Below, piece by piece: positions 19,801 to 26,539 of a DNA stretch of 64,000 nucleotides. Both the position numbers and the translations under genes were made by a program. The notes beneath the pieces are model-generated. The model was given only the letters and a program-made list of their open reading frames with translations, was not told where the DNA came from and ran no database searches. Position 1 is the stretch's first letter, and each line of letters begins with the position of its first letter. Source of the stretch: a virus; the IMG/VR virus record IMGVR_UViG_3300017917_001151, positions 1 to 64,000 of that record; one strand, given 5' to 3'.

Positions 19801-21293
19801 AGACCTTCTCGAATATCTCGACCTCTGGCAGCTTCTGCAGTATTAGTTGTTACGTCGCCGGTGAAGTCAGTTCTTTGGCCTGCTGTATAAATTAAGAATC
19901 GAGGAAGGTCAACGTTTAGAGTAGGCAGGGTAGTAAATCCAGTACCTTTGTCAGTAATGGTAATACTAGTAATAACGCCTGCGGTAACAACAGCAGTACC
20001 AAACGCACCAGTTCCGCCACCGCCTGAAATTCTAACAGATACTAAAGAATATCCTGTACCGCCATTGAGAATCGTTACAGAGTTGACTCTATAAGTAACA
20101 TCAAATGTTGCCCCGTCTCCAATCGCTCCAATACCTGCCGGTGCAGCAGATGTTGAGATTACAGTGGCAACAGCAGTCGATCCGGGTAATACTGTGTATG
20201 AACCTGAAGAAATGATCTTGTAAGTTAAGATAGCACCGGGTGTTGTTATGGTAGAAAGAACTTCAATGTAACATCTGCCCCCACCAGTAGGAACAGCACC
20301 GCCCTGTATTTCTAATATATCGCCTGGATAGTAGTTAGTACCAACACTGTTGATATTAACAGTGTCAACGCTCATTCTTAAGAAGCCATCGAATCCAGCA
20401 CCGGAAGTTGGTGATGATTCAATAGCAGATAGGCTACATTCGTTAGCACCATCGCCGTAGGTTAAGACTTTCTTATATGGGCCGATTTGTACTTTAGCAT
20501 CTAAAACTAATTCTTCAGCTTTCTTTAAAGCTGCCTCTAACGTTCTATAAGCATAGGCTAGTGCTCGACCTTGAATAGCTTTTGATACTCCTGGTCTTGA
20601 ATCCTGACCTGATAGCGAAACATATAAGTTTGCCACGCTACCGAAAGCAGAACCGTCAACATATCGTTTGGTAACTGCAATCAATCCGTCGTAAACTTCG
20701 TCGTCACCTGGTTCGGGGTCTCTAGAAAGAATAAGTGGACCGCTCATGCGTCCAAAAGCAGAATCTGCCTGACCTGTTGCAGGATCTATAGCTTCAGTAC
20801 CTGCTCTGGCAATTTTAGAATCTGCATAGGCTTTGTTTACTAATTCGTGTTTGTAAATAGGCTGCAACGGAGTGATAGTAGTACCTGCATCAATAACCCT
20901 CCATTGATTTCCGCCCGAACGTAAGGATAAATCGCCGCCTAGTTGTGGACTAGGATCAGAAGCGATAGAAGCGAAATCTGAATTGATTGTTATTTCGTTA
21001 GGATTTGAAATAAAATCAATGCTAATACCGTTACCTGGTACTAGTCTTTTAAATGTTAATCCGGATTCTGTATTGTTTACAGTTACAACAGGAGTACTAC
21101 CGGTTGCTGGATCGTTTTGGCCAGTATAAGATGCGGGAGCATCGTCAAGTCCTATAAAGGTGAGCTTATCACCTAATCCTAAAGAACTGTATAGTTCGCG
21201 AAAGTTATCATTAACTTTACGGAAGGAATCTCTTATACTATCACCAGTACCATCATTACCTACGGTACCAATATCAATTATTCTACGTGCCAT
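13851..21293 (-). CDS. Giant virion protein (2480 aa) with beta-helix region, fibre or tail
   Basis: The largest gene in the window. The N-terminus has the clearest copy of the shared module (DIGTVGNDGTGDSIRDSFRK, then VNDNFRELYSSLG). Around residues 220-265 and again near 555-600 it shows a pectate-lyase-like/DUF1565 pattern (YVSLSGQDSRPG, ESGEYYENYPLRVPANVSIV), suggesting a right-handed beta-helix. Long helical stretches follow at about 650-1150 and beta-rich repeats to about 2300. The last 140 residues (YSADLAENYEGDKDYEVGTV onward) form a C-terminal domain also found, to my memory, at the ends of marine T4-like fibre proteins. It is the first gene of the structural operon, with a late motif and AGGA ribosome site upstream. 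Confidence 0.82.
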   Translation of the reverse strand: MARRIIDIGTVGNDGTGDSIRDSFRKVNDNFRELYSSLGLGDKLTFIGLDDAPASYTGQNDPATGSTPVVTVNNTESGLTFKRLVPGNGISIDFISNPNEITINSDFASIASDPSPQLGGDLSLRSGGNQWRVIDAGTTITPLQPIYKHELVNKAYADSKIARAGTEAIDPATGQADSAFGRMSGPLILSRDPEPGDDEVYDGLIAVTKRYVDGSAFGSVANLYVSLSGQDSRPGVSKAIQGRALAYAYRTLEAALKKAEELVLDAKVQIGPYKKVLTYGDGANECSLSAIESSPTSGAGFDGFLRMSVDTVNINSVGTNYYPGDILEIQGGAVPTGGGRCYIEVLSTITTPGAILTYKIISSGSYTVLPGSTAVATVISTSAAPAGIGAIGDGATFDVTYRVNSVTILNGGTGYSLVSVRISGGGGTGAFGTAVVTAGVITSITITDKGTGFTTLPTLNVDLPRFLIYTAGQRTDFTGDVTTNTAEAARGRDIREGLYLRGENSGALAQILSHQGALDSNGNEIFDVDIKSGTFELGEAISYGDISKDIQISILVESGEYYENYPLRVPANVSIVGDEFRRVIFRPKPGTSSSPWAFQKFRRDLVIDGIPVTDASREFGYHYLQNPSQPVYPKIDNKGGFTGAAALIDLNRSFLSEEIVAWMNYNIQNSVAPFTPTFVYNQALCKRDVGLLVDSFVFDLKYGGYNRTISAGLKYYESNSARIAITTQLSEYLAVLTHLEDLMQEVINNATITNTKNNIYPQVIDPAYQSEVGADAVITDLITSLKDVIDGSGSVNYPKENQDMDVFLANDAVRWQAISAIGHGGFMGVLDPEGQILSRSPYFQEVASFSRSKDRQVFAGGMLVDGFAGNLEFIIDTVVTPTRLLVTGLERFPELPASFIVADTAYRINYVRDYEYNKDGSTATFILDETTPWPYDVFVYDSATCYRDVGLILDGLGYDIVFGTNFWTRQNGLTYRMSQAAVVINDQRAITLRAITLAHNLVNDLLTAYPTIQTTVTQSNSTIADIIDRGTSGAPTLTFTLPPGVTANVTNAYNLLMDNRDYMVAEVQGWIDAQIAGNISPWATGDTYNISKSQRDTLYLIESTIHDLIYGGNAATRLSALKYYNNITGAMLLASGQPARCSAAIAYLSYLMGRVAQNLAPAVSYSALSRTTGSAGSSAEATIISTLLTSVQNAVSANNYATAQTYVVLSTPSTSGYTANNISARTIIQNNKTAVQQEVVDFVDEYGNKYELLMPGNRSMLANDFTQINDLGYGAIATNGGLIELVSIFTYYCHISYYSLNGGQIRSVGGSSAHGNYALVAEGADPLEVPTPTTVYEDFSQRVDCYAPSPAYANVVEGLFIYVTNYDYTPLGGAELEIKHGYDIYRYPVTSVATTDLPAGVARLNLTAGTGGTGAGLFDTVPDGTKMTLRLNNIIRLTGGLEDVAVRPSTGLKLRETNDSVYRVLQFTTAVDENGPYEILISTATPTIFKVLTTVTTIDTNVCTTSGNHKLRVGDKFIPTSTANGFTSGTTYYIKSVPKYNQFTVSTAPGGSTTTLTNGTGLTIKGVKTHKLLENYTIGFETTGTLPNPLNADFTYYVLATDLTDTEFSVSLDKAGTAVSITNVGSGTHKYNIDGLTLTNLRENYNYVDLTVYTPGEFTSDYPTGQTCTITIASPAVVTLNSHGFTAGQAIKFETSGSLPTGISPLTRYFVLSTGLGLNSFRISTAPEGTAVDTTGSQSGIHRVGRVTGNVGESSFAVVAVGSTEISRVAGSKFLFLGEEYIVSTYQSEVITNAPYGRVVLNRPLVNAINQLSSSYTAKAAVPIRSSGSLGTLTIRISLTRVTSHDLLEIGTGSYADTNYPKEIYGPSVNPLNADTETEERDVGRCFYVTTDQYGNFKVGPYFAVDQGTGQVTFSSSIALSNLDGIGFKRGVPIAEFSTDSGFTDNATDTVPTENAARIYIERRLGVSHDGSNVETTQLIPPYTGGFLALSGQLPMKGIIDMDNNKIVNVTNPTNPQDAVNLRSLTLANFQNWGGSNVQGGQFMIFTGEGNTLINASITGDLTFDLRTGVDSTLNNVDVQLNAGVVNNAEVNANAAIAQSKLNMTIATALSAAPSGTAATIQAASGLSSFDTAQFTVTNGFVTVKANGLTRSRIEQMASNTVLGNSTLSSGNVTEVPFSTVVDTGGGIKKNQYSSVGFLRRTNGASFTSDADYAVVAGSSGSSSSVGAGEIIVRDANGDFGGRIIDISQIKLDTQIAVDTATIATGGYIRYYGYNTTGGILVQDGTLAGDKKTAYWNDLHQFKTQNGVSDAPITASSIQVTAITTGGTTTAGTITGRWTLTGSSPNESRLQATYSADLAENYEGDKDYEVGTVLVFGGDKEVTTSNVKGDTRVAGVVSNTAAYTMYEACPGLKNLVALQGRVPCKVVGKIKKGDILVTSGIPGVATAAVGDVKVGTVVGKALKDYDSDHIGLLEIAVGRT

Positions 21294-21323
21294 ATTTTAT
21301 CCTAGAATGAGCAAGTGCTCTAA

Positions 21324-21359
21324 TATTTAGCCCAAAGTTTTATAAGCCTAATGTAAATA
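21324..21359. promoter_or_regulatory. Divergent late promoter motifs (TAAATA) between giant fibre gene and zinc-finger gene
   Basis: Minus strand: CTAAATATTA with the TAAATA at 21329-21324, about 30 nt before the ATG at 21293 and followed by an AGGA ribosome site. Plus strand: GTAAATA at 21353-21359, then four bases and an ATG at 21364 (and an in-frame ATG at 21370). Spacing for the plus gene puts the predicted T4-type start site at the ATG itself. Confidence 0.5.
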
Positions 21360-21363
21360 ACTT

Positions 21364-21651
21364 ATGTTCATGAAAATAGAAACACAAGAAAATCAATACA
21401 CTAGGCTCAGTAAGTGCGGCCGTGAACATGTATACAAAAGAAAAAAGACCTTAGCGGTCTTTAGATGTGATAGTTGCGATAGTATTTTTACTAGAGATTT
21501 AAAACACGTTCAGAGAAAACGTTTGAGCAACAATTATTTTCACTGCTGTTCTAATTGTGATGCTAAGAGATTTGCTCAAAGAAAGGGAGTTGAGCAAAAG
21601 AAAATTTGGGATTTACCTGCTAGTACAGAACTACCAGTTGGAAAGTTTTAA
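21364..21651 (+). CDS. Small zinc-ribbon-like protein, unknown function
   Basis: A 95-residue basic protein with two CxxC pairs (CDSC near residue 37, CSNC near residue 63) separated by a basic helix rich in Lys and Arg, i.e. a probable zinc ribbon that may bind nucleic acid. ATG codons at 21364 and 21370 are both possible starts; the later one leaves a short leader after the late motif. It is a lone plus-strand gene between minus-strand operons. Its last 4 nt overlap the convergent IscA gene. Confidence 0.75.
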   Translation: MFMKIETQENQYTRLSKCGREHVYKRKKTLAVFRCDSCDSIFTRDLKHVQRKRLSNNYFHCCSNCDAKRFAQRKGVEQKKIWDLPASTELPVGKF

Positions 21652-21974
21652 ACTCTGAAACTTTCTCCGCAGCCGCAGCGATCGCGCTCGTTGGGATTTA
21701 TAAATTCGAACCCTTCATTTAGACCGTTACGAACCCAGTCTACAGTAAGCCCGTGCATATAAACTAGAGATTTTTGATCAACTAAAACCACAAAATCTGG
21801 ATGAGCAAAATTAGTAACTCCTGGTTCTGAAATGTACTCGTCTACATATTCAAGAGTATAGGCCAAACCACTGCACCCAGTGGTTTTTACACCTAGTCTT
21901 ATGCCAACACCTTTACCTCGACGTTCAAGCAGTTGCTTGATCTTCAGTTGAGCTGTTTCGCTTACGGTAATCAT
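21648..21974 (-). CDS. iscA: A-type iron-sulfur carrier (IscA/ErpA-like)
   Basis: A 108-residue A-type carrier of the HesB/IscA/SufA family. The three conserved cysteines are present: Cys34 (TTGCSGLAYTLEY) and Cys100-Gly-Cys102 (CGCGESF near the C-terminus). These proteins bind and deliver [2Fe-2S]/[4Fe-4S] clusters to apo-enzymes. The coding region overlaps the end of iscU by 50 nt in another frame, so the pair is tightly coupled. With 14 radical SAM genes in the same genome, cluster supply is the obvious role (inference). Confidence 0.93.
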   Translation of the reverse strand: MITVSETAQLKIKQLLERRGKGVGIRLGVKTTGCSGLAYTLEYVDEYISEPGVTNFAHPDFVVLVDQKSLVYMHGLTVDWVRNGLNEGFEFINPNERDRCGCGESFRV

Positions 21975-22326
21975 CTATAGCAGCCTTAATGGCGTCCTCT
22001 GCAAGAATACTGCAATGTATCTTCACTGGCGGAAGGGCAAGTTCTTCAGCAATTTCGCTATTTTTAATAGTACTCGCTTCGTCCAGCGTTTTTCCTTTAA
22101 CCCACTCTGTAACGAGTGAACTAGAAGCGATTGCGGAACCACATCCGTATGTCTTGAAACGAGCATCTCTAATAATACCATCTTCAACCTTTATCTGTAA
22201 TTTCATTACATCGCCGCAGGCAGGAGCTCCTACCATACCAGTACCAACACTGGTGTCGTTTTTGTCAAAGCTGCCTACGTTGCGGGGGTTTTCGTAATGA
22301 TCTATAACTTTATCGGAATAAGCCAT
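21925..22326 (-). CDS. iscU: Iron-sulfur cluster scaffold IscU
   Basis: A 133-residue, apparently intact scaffold protein. The three cluster cysteines and partners are all visible: Cys37 and Asp39 (GAPACGDVM), Cys62 (YGCGSAIASSS) and His104-Cys105. The LPPVK sequence (98-102), bound by the HscA chaperone, is kept, which suggests it can enter the host ISC pathway using host IscS/HscA. It follows superoxide dismutase directly (0-nt gap) and overlaps iscA. The C-terminus (about 10 residues after RKRN) is extended compared with cellular IscU. Confidence 0.95.
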   Translation of the reverse strand: MAYSDKVIDHYENPRNVGSFDKNDTSVGTGMVGAPACGDVMKLQIKVEDGIIRDARFKTYGCGSAIASSSLVTEWVKGKTLDEASTIKNSEIAEELALPPVKIHCSILAEDAIKAAIDDYRKRNSSTEDQATA

Positions 22327-22887
22327 TTAACCTCCTTGTAGTCTAATATCAACAACTTCCCAATTAATGATACGCCAAATATTAGCAAGATATTTGGCCT
22401 TGTCCTGCTGATAGTCTAGGGCCCATGCGTGTTCCCAGGCATCTATCAATAGAGCAATTTTCATACCTTTGCGGTATTCGTGATTGTGAATAGTATGTAG
22501 TTTACTATCGTAGTCCATATAGATCCAATTAGAACCCTGTGCTGCCATGAACTCTTTTTCAAAAGCTTCTTTGAATTTGTCAAAGCTGCCGTGTACATCA
22601 TCTATCAAACTTTTACTGAGTCCCTCGGGTTTGTTAGCAGCTCTAGGTGGGGTCAAGTTTGCAAAGAAGATGTTGTGCAACATAGCACCACCGTAGTTAA
22701 AATCTGCATCACCCTCGCCTGCATTATAGCGATCAAAATACTTAGATGCTAGACCGTCGTAGTGATATTTGAGAGTAGCTTCACTCATAACAGGATCTAG
22801 CTCGTCTTTTTTGAATTTAAGACGATCTTGACGAATTTCGCGCTTATCAGCGGATTCAGTTAAACTTTTAATAAAATGTAGGGCCAT
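22327..22887 (-). CDS. Fe/Mn superoxide dismutase
   Basis: A 186-residue Fe/Mn-type superoxide dismutase. The four metal ligands can be aligned: His42, His71, Asp149 and His153 (DAWEHAWALDY), along with the C-terminal WRIINWEVV. The Gly-Gly before the second ligand resembles Mn-type rather than Fe-type enzymes, but the metal cannot be fixed from sequence. It removes superoxide, the agent that destroys exposed Fe-S clusters. A late motif sits with exactly 5 nt between its last base and the ATG, so the mRNA is probably leaderless. Confidence 0.93.
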   Translation of the reverse strand: MALHFIKSLTESADKREIRQDRLKFKKDELDPVMSEATLKYHYDGLASKYFDRYNAGEGDADFNYGGAMLHNIFFANLTPPRAANKPEGLSKSLIDDVHGSFDKFKEAFEKEFMAAQGSNWIYMDYDSKLHTIHNHEYRKGMKIALLIDAWEHAWALDYQQDKAKYLANIWRIINWEVVDIRLQGG

Positions 22888-22892
22888 AACAA

Positions 22893-22908
22893 TATTTACC
22901 GCTAAATA
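22893..22908. promoter_or_regulatory. Back-to-back late promoters for superoxide dismutase (-) and AT-hook-like protein (+)
   Basis: Minus strand: GTAAATATTGTT then ATG; TAAATA at 22898-22893. Plus strand: GCTAAATAAAAG with TAAATA at 22903-22908, followed by a strong AAGGAGG ribosome site before the ATG at 22931. The two motifs are separated by only four bases, so a single small region serves both directions. The minus gene is predicted leaderless; the plus gene has a leader of about 17 nt. Confidence 0.6.
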
Positions 22909-22930
22909 AAAGTCCTAAGGAGGATATTCC

Positions 22931-23176
22931 ATGTTAAAACTATTGGCAAAACTTTTTGGTGTTAAGAAAGAGGAAACACCTCAAGCAGAAGCACCATACA
23001 AGGTAGAAACCCCTGCACCAGCAGCTGAACCAACACCAGTTGCAGTTCAAGCTACCGAAGCAGCGGTTAAATCTGTTGCTGCCAAAGCTCCGGCAAAAAA
23101 GGCTCCTGCCAAGAAGCCTGCTGCTCCTAAGAAAGAAGCAGCCCCGAAGCGTGGTCGTAAGCCAAAGGCGAATTAA
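22931..23176 (+). CDS. Basic Ala/Lys/Pro-rich protein with AT-hook-like tail
   Basis: An 81-residue low-complexity protein. A short amphipathic N-terminus (MLKLLAKLFGVKK) leads to an acidic/Pro linker, then AKKAPAKKPAAPKK repeats and a C-terminal KRGRKPK that resembles an AT-hook. This is the composition of histone H1-like bacterial nucleoid proteins, so DNA binding or genome condensation is plausible (inference). A canonical AAGGAGG ribosome site precedes the ATG. Its 3' 50 nt are antisense to the end of the UvdE gene. The composition alone can arise by drift, so the functional call is tentative. Confidence 0.72.
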   Translation: MLKLLAKLFGVKKEETPQAEAPYKVETPAPAAEPTPVAVQATEAAVKSVAAKAPAKKAPAKKPAAPKKEAAPKRGRKPKAN

Positions 23177-24191
23177 TCTTTTTCGCTTCTTCGTAGAGTG
23201 CAAAACTGGCTAGATTCTTAGCCTTGCTTTCGCACATGATATCGAAGTTATCCCAGAAACTCAGAGCCCATTCGTTGACTGCTGTGTTCCAGTAGAAATC
23301 GGAGTGCGCTCTGAGTTTCGCTTTTTTATGTCCGGATTCTAAGAGGGTCGGAAGAGCGGGACGTAATCCGGTGGAATGGCCTCTGAGTATATCTTCGCGA
23401 GATACACTGTAGTGGCAAACAGGACGAACGCCGCGCCAACTATCAATAACCTTTTTAACACGATCGTCATTAGGGTCAATGTATTCGCCAGAGTTAATCC
23501 AGTGGTGATGGATGTCCATAACGATTGGAACCACATCAGCGAGTTCCAAACAGGTTTCAAGGTTGTGTGTAATTTCTTCATTTTCGATTGTGAGTGTGTT
23601 TCTAGCTTCGGGGGTTAACCGGCCCAATACAGCACGTATGCCATTTGGTCCCCTACGTCCGGCAATGTGGACATTGATCTTAAAATCTTGGAAAGTTTTT
23701 CCGTAACCCATCCAACGAGCCATGTCCGCATGATATTCAAATTCTTCAATTGATCTGTTTACAATATCGTCGCTATCGCTAGCAAGGACAGTAAACTGGC
23801 CGGGATGAAAAGACAGGCGAACGCCACGCGAGCGAGCCACATCTCCGATCTGCTTAAATCCTCTTTCGCAATAGTTTCGTGTATCGGGAAGCCGCCAAAA
23901 CCAGCTCCAAGTTGGCTCAGTGTAGACAGGGAGTATATCACTACTGAGTCGTACCATTCTAAGATTTTCATCGAGTTCTCCTACTCGTTCGACTAGCAAA
24001 CGTGTGCTTTCGATATTTTGTTCCATTAAGGACCAAAGCTTCTCTACAGCCACGTCTCTAGTTTGTCTATTTAACCAGGCTACAGTGGTAGCGCCGGTAT
24101 TATATTTTTTACAGTCGTCCTTGGGTTTGATCCCATCTACTTGGTCGGGACGGTCGATCCATTTGCAGGCGAAGCCGATTCGTTTAGTCAT
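23127..24191 (-). CDS. uvdE: UV damage endonuclease (UvdE/UVDE)
   Basis: A TIM-barrel UV endonuclease that nicks 5' to cyclobutane dimers and 6-4 products; such genes are known in marine T4-like phages. Motifs include RIGFACKW at the N-terminus, LSFHPGQF, FKINVHIAGRRGPNG, TIENEE, IVMDIHHHW and the HSDFYWN metal-ligand region. I choose the ATG at 24191 (MTKRIGF) over the upstream in-frame ATG at 24209, because the latter lies within the promoter -10 and adds unrelated residues. The last 50 nt overlap the convergent basic-protein gene. Confidence 0.93.
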   Translation of the reverse strand: MTKRIGFACKWIDRPDQVDGIKPKDDCKKYNTGATTVAWLNRQTRDVAVEKLWSLMEQNIESTRLLVERVGELDENLRMVRLSSDILPVYTEPTWSWFWRLPDTRNYCERGFKQIGDVARSRGVRLSFHPGQFTVLASDSDDIVNRSIEEFEYHADMARWMGYGKTFQDFKINVHIAGRRGPNGIRAVLGRLTPEARNTLTIENEEITHNLETCLELADVVPIVMDIHHHWINSGEYIDPNDDRVKKVIDSWRGVRPVCHYSVSREDILRGHSTGLRPALPTLLESGHKKAKLRAHSDFYWNTAVNEWALSFWDNFDIMCESKAKNLASFALYEEAKKINSPLAYDHASGLLLS

Positions 24192-24197
24192 AGTATT

Positions 24198-24226
24198 ATT
24201 ATATGACATTTAACGCCAGTTGTCAA
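24198..24226 (-). promoter_or_regulatory. Exact consensus sigma-70 promoter for uvdE
   Basis: Minus strand TTGACA (24226-24221), 17-nt spacer, TATAAT (24203-24198). Six bases after the -10 comes the ATG of uvdE at 24191, so transcription should begin at or next to the start codon; no ribosome site is present. This is an early-type promoter read by the unmodified host polymerase. Confidence 0.85.
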
Positions 24227-25007
24227 GTACGAATTTATCCTGAACATCTAAAGGATTGGGTTCACCGTGAAACACAGCCACAGCACAATTAGTAGGAATT
24301 TGGACATCGTCTCGAATCGTTCTAAATATTCTACGACCATTGTTTACAGTTAATTCGTCTCTAGATCTAAGTTCCCATTTGTAACTCATGATCCAATCCT
24401 TTGGCCAAAATTTTATTCGATCTCTGGCCAACTTCCAAATCCAATCTTGATCACCCTGGAGGCGTTGTGCGTCTGCGGGTTTTTCTTTAAATTTATTCCA
24501 AATATAACTTTCCGATCCGTGATTCCATGCTAGAACCGAACTGTTAAGATATTGCCAAGAGGGATAGAACTTCCTATTAAAATCGTGTATCCCCATAAAA
24601 GAATCTGTTTTGTGATATGCTAGTTTATCTATATTATTACAGATAACAACATCGAGATCAAAATACAATATGCGTCCTGCTAAAGGTAAGTTAGGATCGA
24701 ACATATGTACTTTGTGCCACCAACCTTTTTGATAGTTGGCATTAGACTGGTATACAGTTCTTACACCGTCGATGGGGTGTTGATCGTCTGTAAGACAGGC
24801 AAATTCATAAGGAACAGTCATATGTCTAGCAACCATGTTGCGTAGACGTTCTACATATTCTCTGCCGTATTTGTTACCAAACCTTACACAAAGAACAGTA
24901 ATTTTTTCATCAGTGATGATTGTTGGAATCTGTTCGATTCGAGAAGCTTCTTTGGCTGCACGTTTTTCTTCTTTGAGACGTTTACGTTCTTCTTTTGACA
25001 ATTCCAT
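24210..25007 (-). CDS. Glycosyltransferase, GT-A fold, GT8-like
   Basis: A 265-residue protein. After a charged N-terminal helix ([19 protein letters not shown]) comes a GT-A-type domain: [13 protein letters not shown], the nucleotide-sugar/metal motif YFDLDVVI (DxD) and a C-terminal AVFHGEPNP. This is the pattern of small GT8-like glycosyltransferases in phages and capsule loci. It overlaps the kdsA gene upstream by 26 nt, which suggests the two act in one glycan pathway. The acceptor and sugar donor cannot be named. Confidence 0.8.
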   Translation of the reverse strand: MELSKEERKRLKEEKRAAKEASRIEQIPTIITDEKITVLCVRFGNKYGREYVERLRNMVARHMTVPYEFACLTDDQHPIDGVRTVYQSNANYQKGWWHKVHMFDPNLPLAGRILYFDLDVVICNNIDKLAYHKTDSFMGIHDFNRKFYPSWQYLNSSVLAWNHGSESYIWNKFKEKPADAQRLQGDQDWIWKLARDRIKFWPKDWIMSYKWELRSRDELTVNNGRRIFRTIRDDVQIPTNCAVAVFHGEPNPLDVQDKFVLDNWR

Positions 25008-25812
25008 CTATAGCCACCAAATCTTCTAGTATTTCTTTTAATCCGTTTAAGGGTATCATGTTAGGGCCGTCGCTAGGTGCATTGTCGGGATCTTCGTGTG
25101 TTTCCATAAACACTCCTGCGACACAGCCAGTGGCTACAGCAGCCCTCGCCAGGTAGGGCACCATTTTGCGATCTCCGCCTGATTTTTCTCCCATGCCTCC
25201 AGGTTGCTGTACAGAATGTGTTGCATCAAAGATAACGGGATAACCAGTGCTTGCCATAATAGGTAGACTGCGCATGTCCACCACAAGATTATTGTATCCA
25301 TGTGTATAACCTCTTTCACATAACATAACACGATTGTTACCTGTAGAAGCAATCTTCTCGGCAACATTTTTCATATCGTGTGGTGCAAGGAATTGTCCTT
25401 TTTTAACATTAACGGCAAGACCTGTTTCTCCTGCGGCTAATAATAGATCAGTTTGTCTGCATAAGAATGCAGGAATTTGAATTACATCTATGCCTGCATC
25501 TGCAACTAAACTGGCTTGATAACTTTCGTGTATGTCGGTGAGTACCGGTATTCCAAATTCGTGTTTAATAGAATTTAAAATTTTTAAACCTTCGTCTATG
25601 CCAACACCTCTTTTGGTTTTGATACTAGATCTATTGGCTTTGTCAAAACTACTTTTATAAACTAAGTCAATGTCTAATTCATCGCAGATTTCTTTTATAG
25701 AACCTGCTACATGCTCGGCATGATCTTGGCTTTCGATCTGACAAGGTCCAGCTATAAGAAAGATTTTATTTTCGTTGCTGGCGACGATTCTGTTAATATT
25801 AAATGTACGCAT
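24982..25812 (-). CDS. kdsA: 2-dehydro-3-deoxyphosphooctonate aldolase (Kdo-8-P synthase)
   Basis: A near-full-length KdsA (276 residues) that condenses arabinose-5-phosphate and PEP to Kdo-8-phosphate, the precursor of LPS Kdo. Signature blocks are all present: [73 protein letters not shown] and [18 protein letters not shown]. The ATG at 25812 fits the family N-terminus; upstream in-frame codons run into the preceding gene. A TAAATA motif ends 5 nt before the ATG, so the transcript is predicted leaderless. Confidence 0.96.
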   Translation of the reverse strand: MRTFNINRIVASNENKIFLIAGPCQIESQDHAEHVAGSIKEICDELDIDLVYKSSFDKANRSSIKTKRGVGIDEGLKILNSIKHEFGIPVLTDIHESYQASLVADAGIDVIQIPAFLCRQTDLLLAAGETGLAVNVKKGQFLAPHDMKNVAEKIASTGNNRVMLCERGYTHGYNNLVVDMRSLPIMASTGYPVIFDATHSVQQPGGMGEKSGGDRKMVPYLARAAVATGCVAGVFMETHEDPDNAPSDGPNMIPLNGLKEILEDLVAIDGIVKRRT

Positions 25813-25817
25813 ATTAT

Positions 25818-25823
25818 TATTTA
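25818..25823 (-). promoter_or_regulatory. Late promoter motif for kdsA, overlapping the upstream stop codon
   Basis: Minus-strand GGTAAATAATAATATG. The TAA of the motif is the stop codon of the upstream small membrane-protein gene, and exactly 5 nt separate the motif from the kdsA ATG. Predicted transcription starts at the A of the ATG. Confidence 0.55.
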
Positions 25824-25979
25824 CCAGTGTCTTATAACACCAGCAATAATAAAACAATTTGTGATGATATAAGAAAGTACGATAAGAGTTCGGACTAGTG
25901 CCACCTTATCAGCTTCCTGACGAGTAGCACCAGCCTTTTCTCCTAGGGCCTTAGCCCAGATGCGCCATATCTTACGCAT
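25821..25979 (-). CDS. Small conserved membrane protein
   Basis: A 52-residue protein from the ATG at 25979 ([17 protein letters not shown]), or a few residues longer from in-frame ATGs at 25988 or 26015. A charged N-terminal helix is followed by one membrane segment ([18 protein letters not shown]) and a short RHW tail. The start overlaps the queD stop by 8 nt. I recognise the pattern as a conserved small membrane protein of marine T4-like phages; function unknown. Confidence 0.75.
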   Translation of the reverse strand: MRKIWRIWAKALGEKAGATRQEADKVALVRTLIVLSYIITNCFIIAGVIRHW

Positions 25980-26502
25980 CGCCCTCATAGACTGCGGAAT
26001 TACCAGCGTGTTCAAATACTTCAGCTGAACGTAGCTTTACGCCTTGGCCAACTGGATAACGTGCTTCAAAAATACGACCATCTGGATGTGTCCATCCGCG
26101 GCTTTCTTGATAGGCTGTTAGTATTTCGTGCATCGTACGATAAGCTAGCTCAGCAAACTTTTCGCAGCCTACTGCTTCTACAAGACGAAGGTCAGCAACA
26201 CCGCCCTGATCTTGTTTGCCTAGTGCAGCCATTTGTTTGAAAAGATCTAGATGAGGATCATCTAGTGCGATACACAGTGTATGATCAAATTGCCATTCTG
26301 ACCATTCTTTGAATGCTTTGAGTCCACCAAAATCCATGACCCAATTGCGATCATCTAGTGTTTCTGATTCAAAGATTAGTTTGATACCGATGGAATAACC
26401 ATGAAGTAATGAGCAATGGCTATGTGTAGAACGCCACTGTCTAAAGCAGCAACTAAGTCCTCTGTCGTTGCCGTATGTTTTTGTTGAAAGATATTTCGCC
26501 AT
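25972..26502 (-). CDS. queD: 6-carboxy-tetrahydropterin synthase-like protein (QueD)
   Basis: A T-fold enzyme of the QueD/PTPS family, 176 residues from the ATG at 26502, which has an AGGAGG ribosome site 6 nt upstream; the longer frame from 26523 would overlap that site. Visible motifs are zinc-ligand THSHCSLLHGYS (catalytic Cys and metal His residues), VMDFGGLK and FDHTLCI, with a conserved C-terminal Glu in SAEVFEH. QueD makes 6-carboxytetrahydropterin for 7-deazaguanine (queuosine or DNA modification). A QueC-like protein is encoded 20 kb away, but no clear QueE or GTP cyclohydrolase is in the window. Confidence 0.9.
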   Translation of the reverse strand: MAKYLSTKTYGNDRGLSCCFRQWRSTHSHCSLLHGYSIGIKLIFESETLDDRNWVMDFGGLKAFKEWSEWQFDHTLCIALDDPHLDLFKQMAALGKQDQGGVADLRLVEAVGCEKFAELAYRTMHEILTAYQESRGWTHPDGRIFEARYPVGQGVKLRSAEVFEHAGNSAVYEGDA

Positions 26503-26539
26503 CTCTTGCCTCCTGTAAATCAAGCGAGTAAGTTTGATG

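Noticed and set aside
21294-21363. Insertion sequence or prophage attachment site at the strand switch
   Set aside because: No inverted or direct repeats or transposase are present; the sequence is explained by divergent promoter motifs.
22940-23203. Minus-strand 87-residue ORF with many Cys, Trp and Arg
   Set aside because: It is the mirror of the Ala/Lys/Pro-rich plus-strand gene; its odd composition follows from the low-complexity codons, and it lacks a ribosome site.
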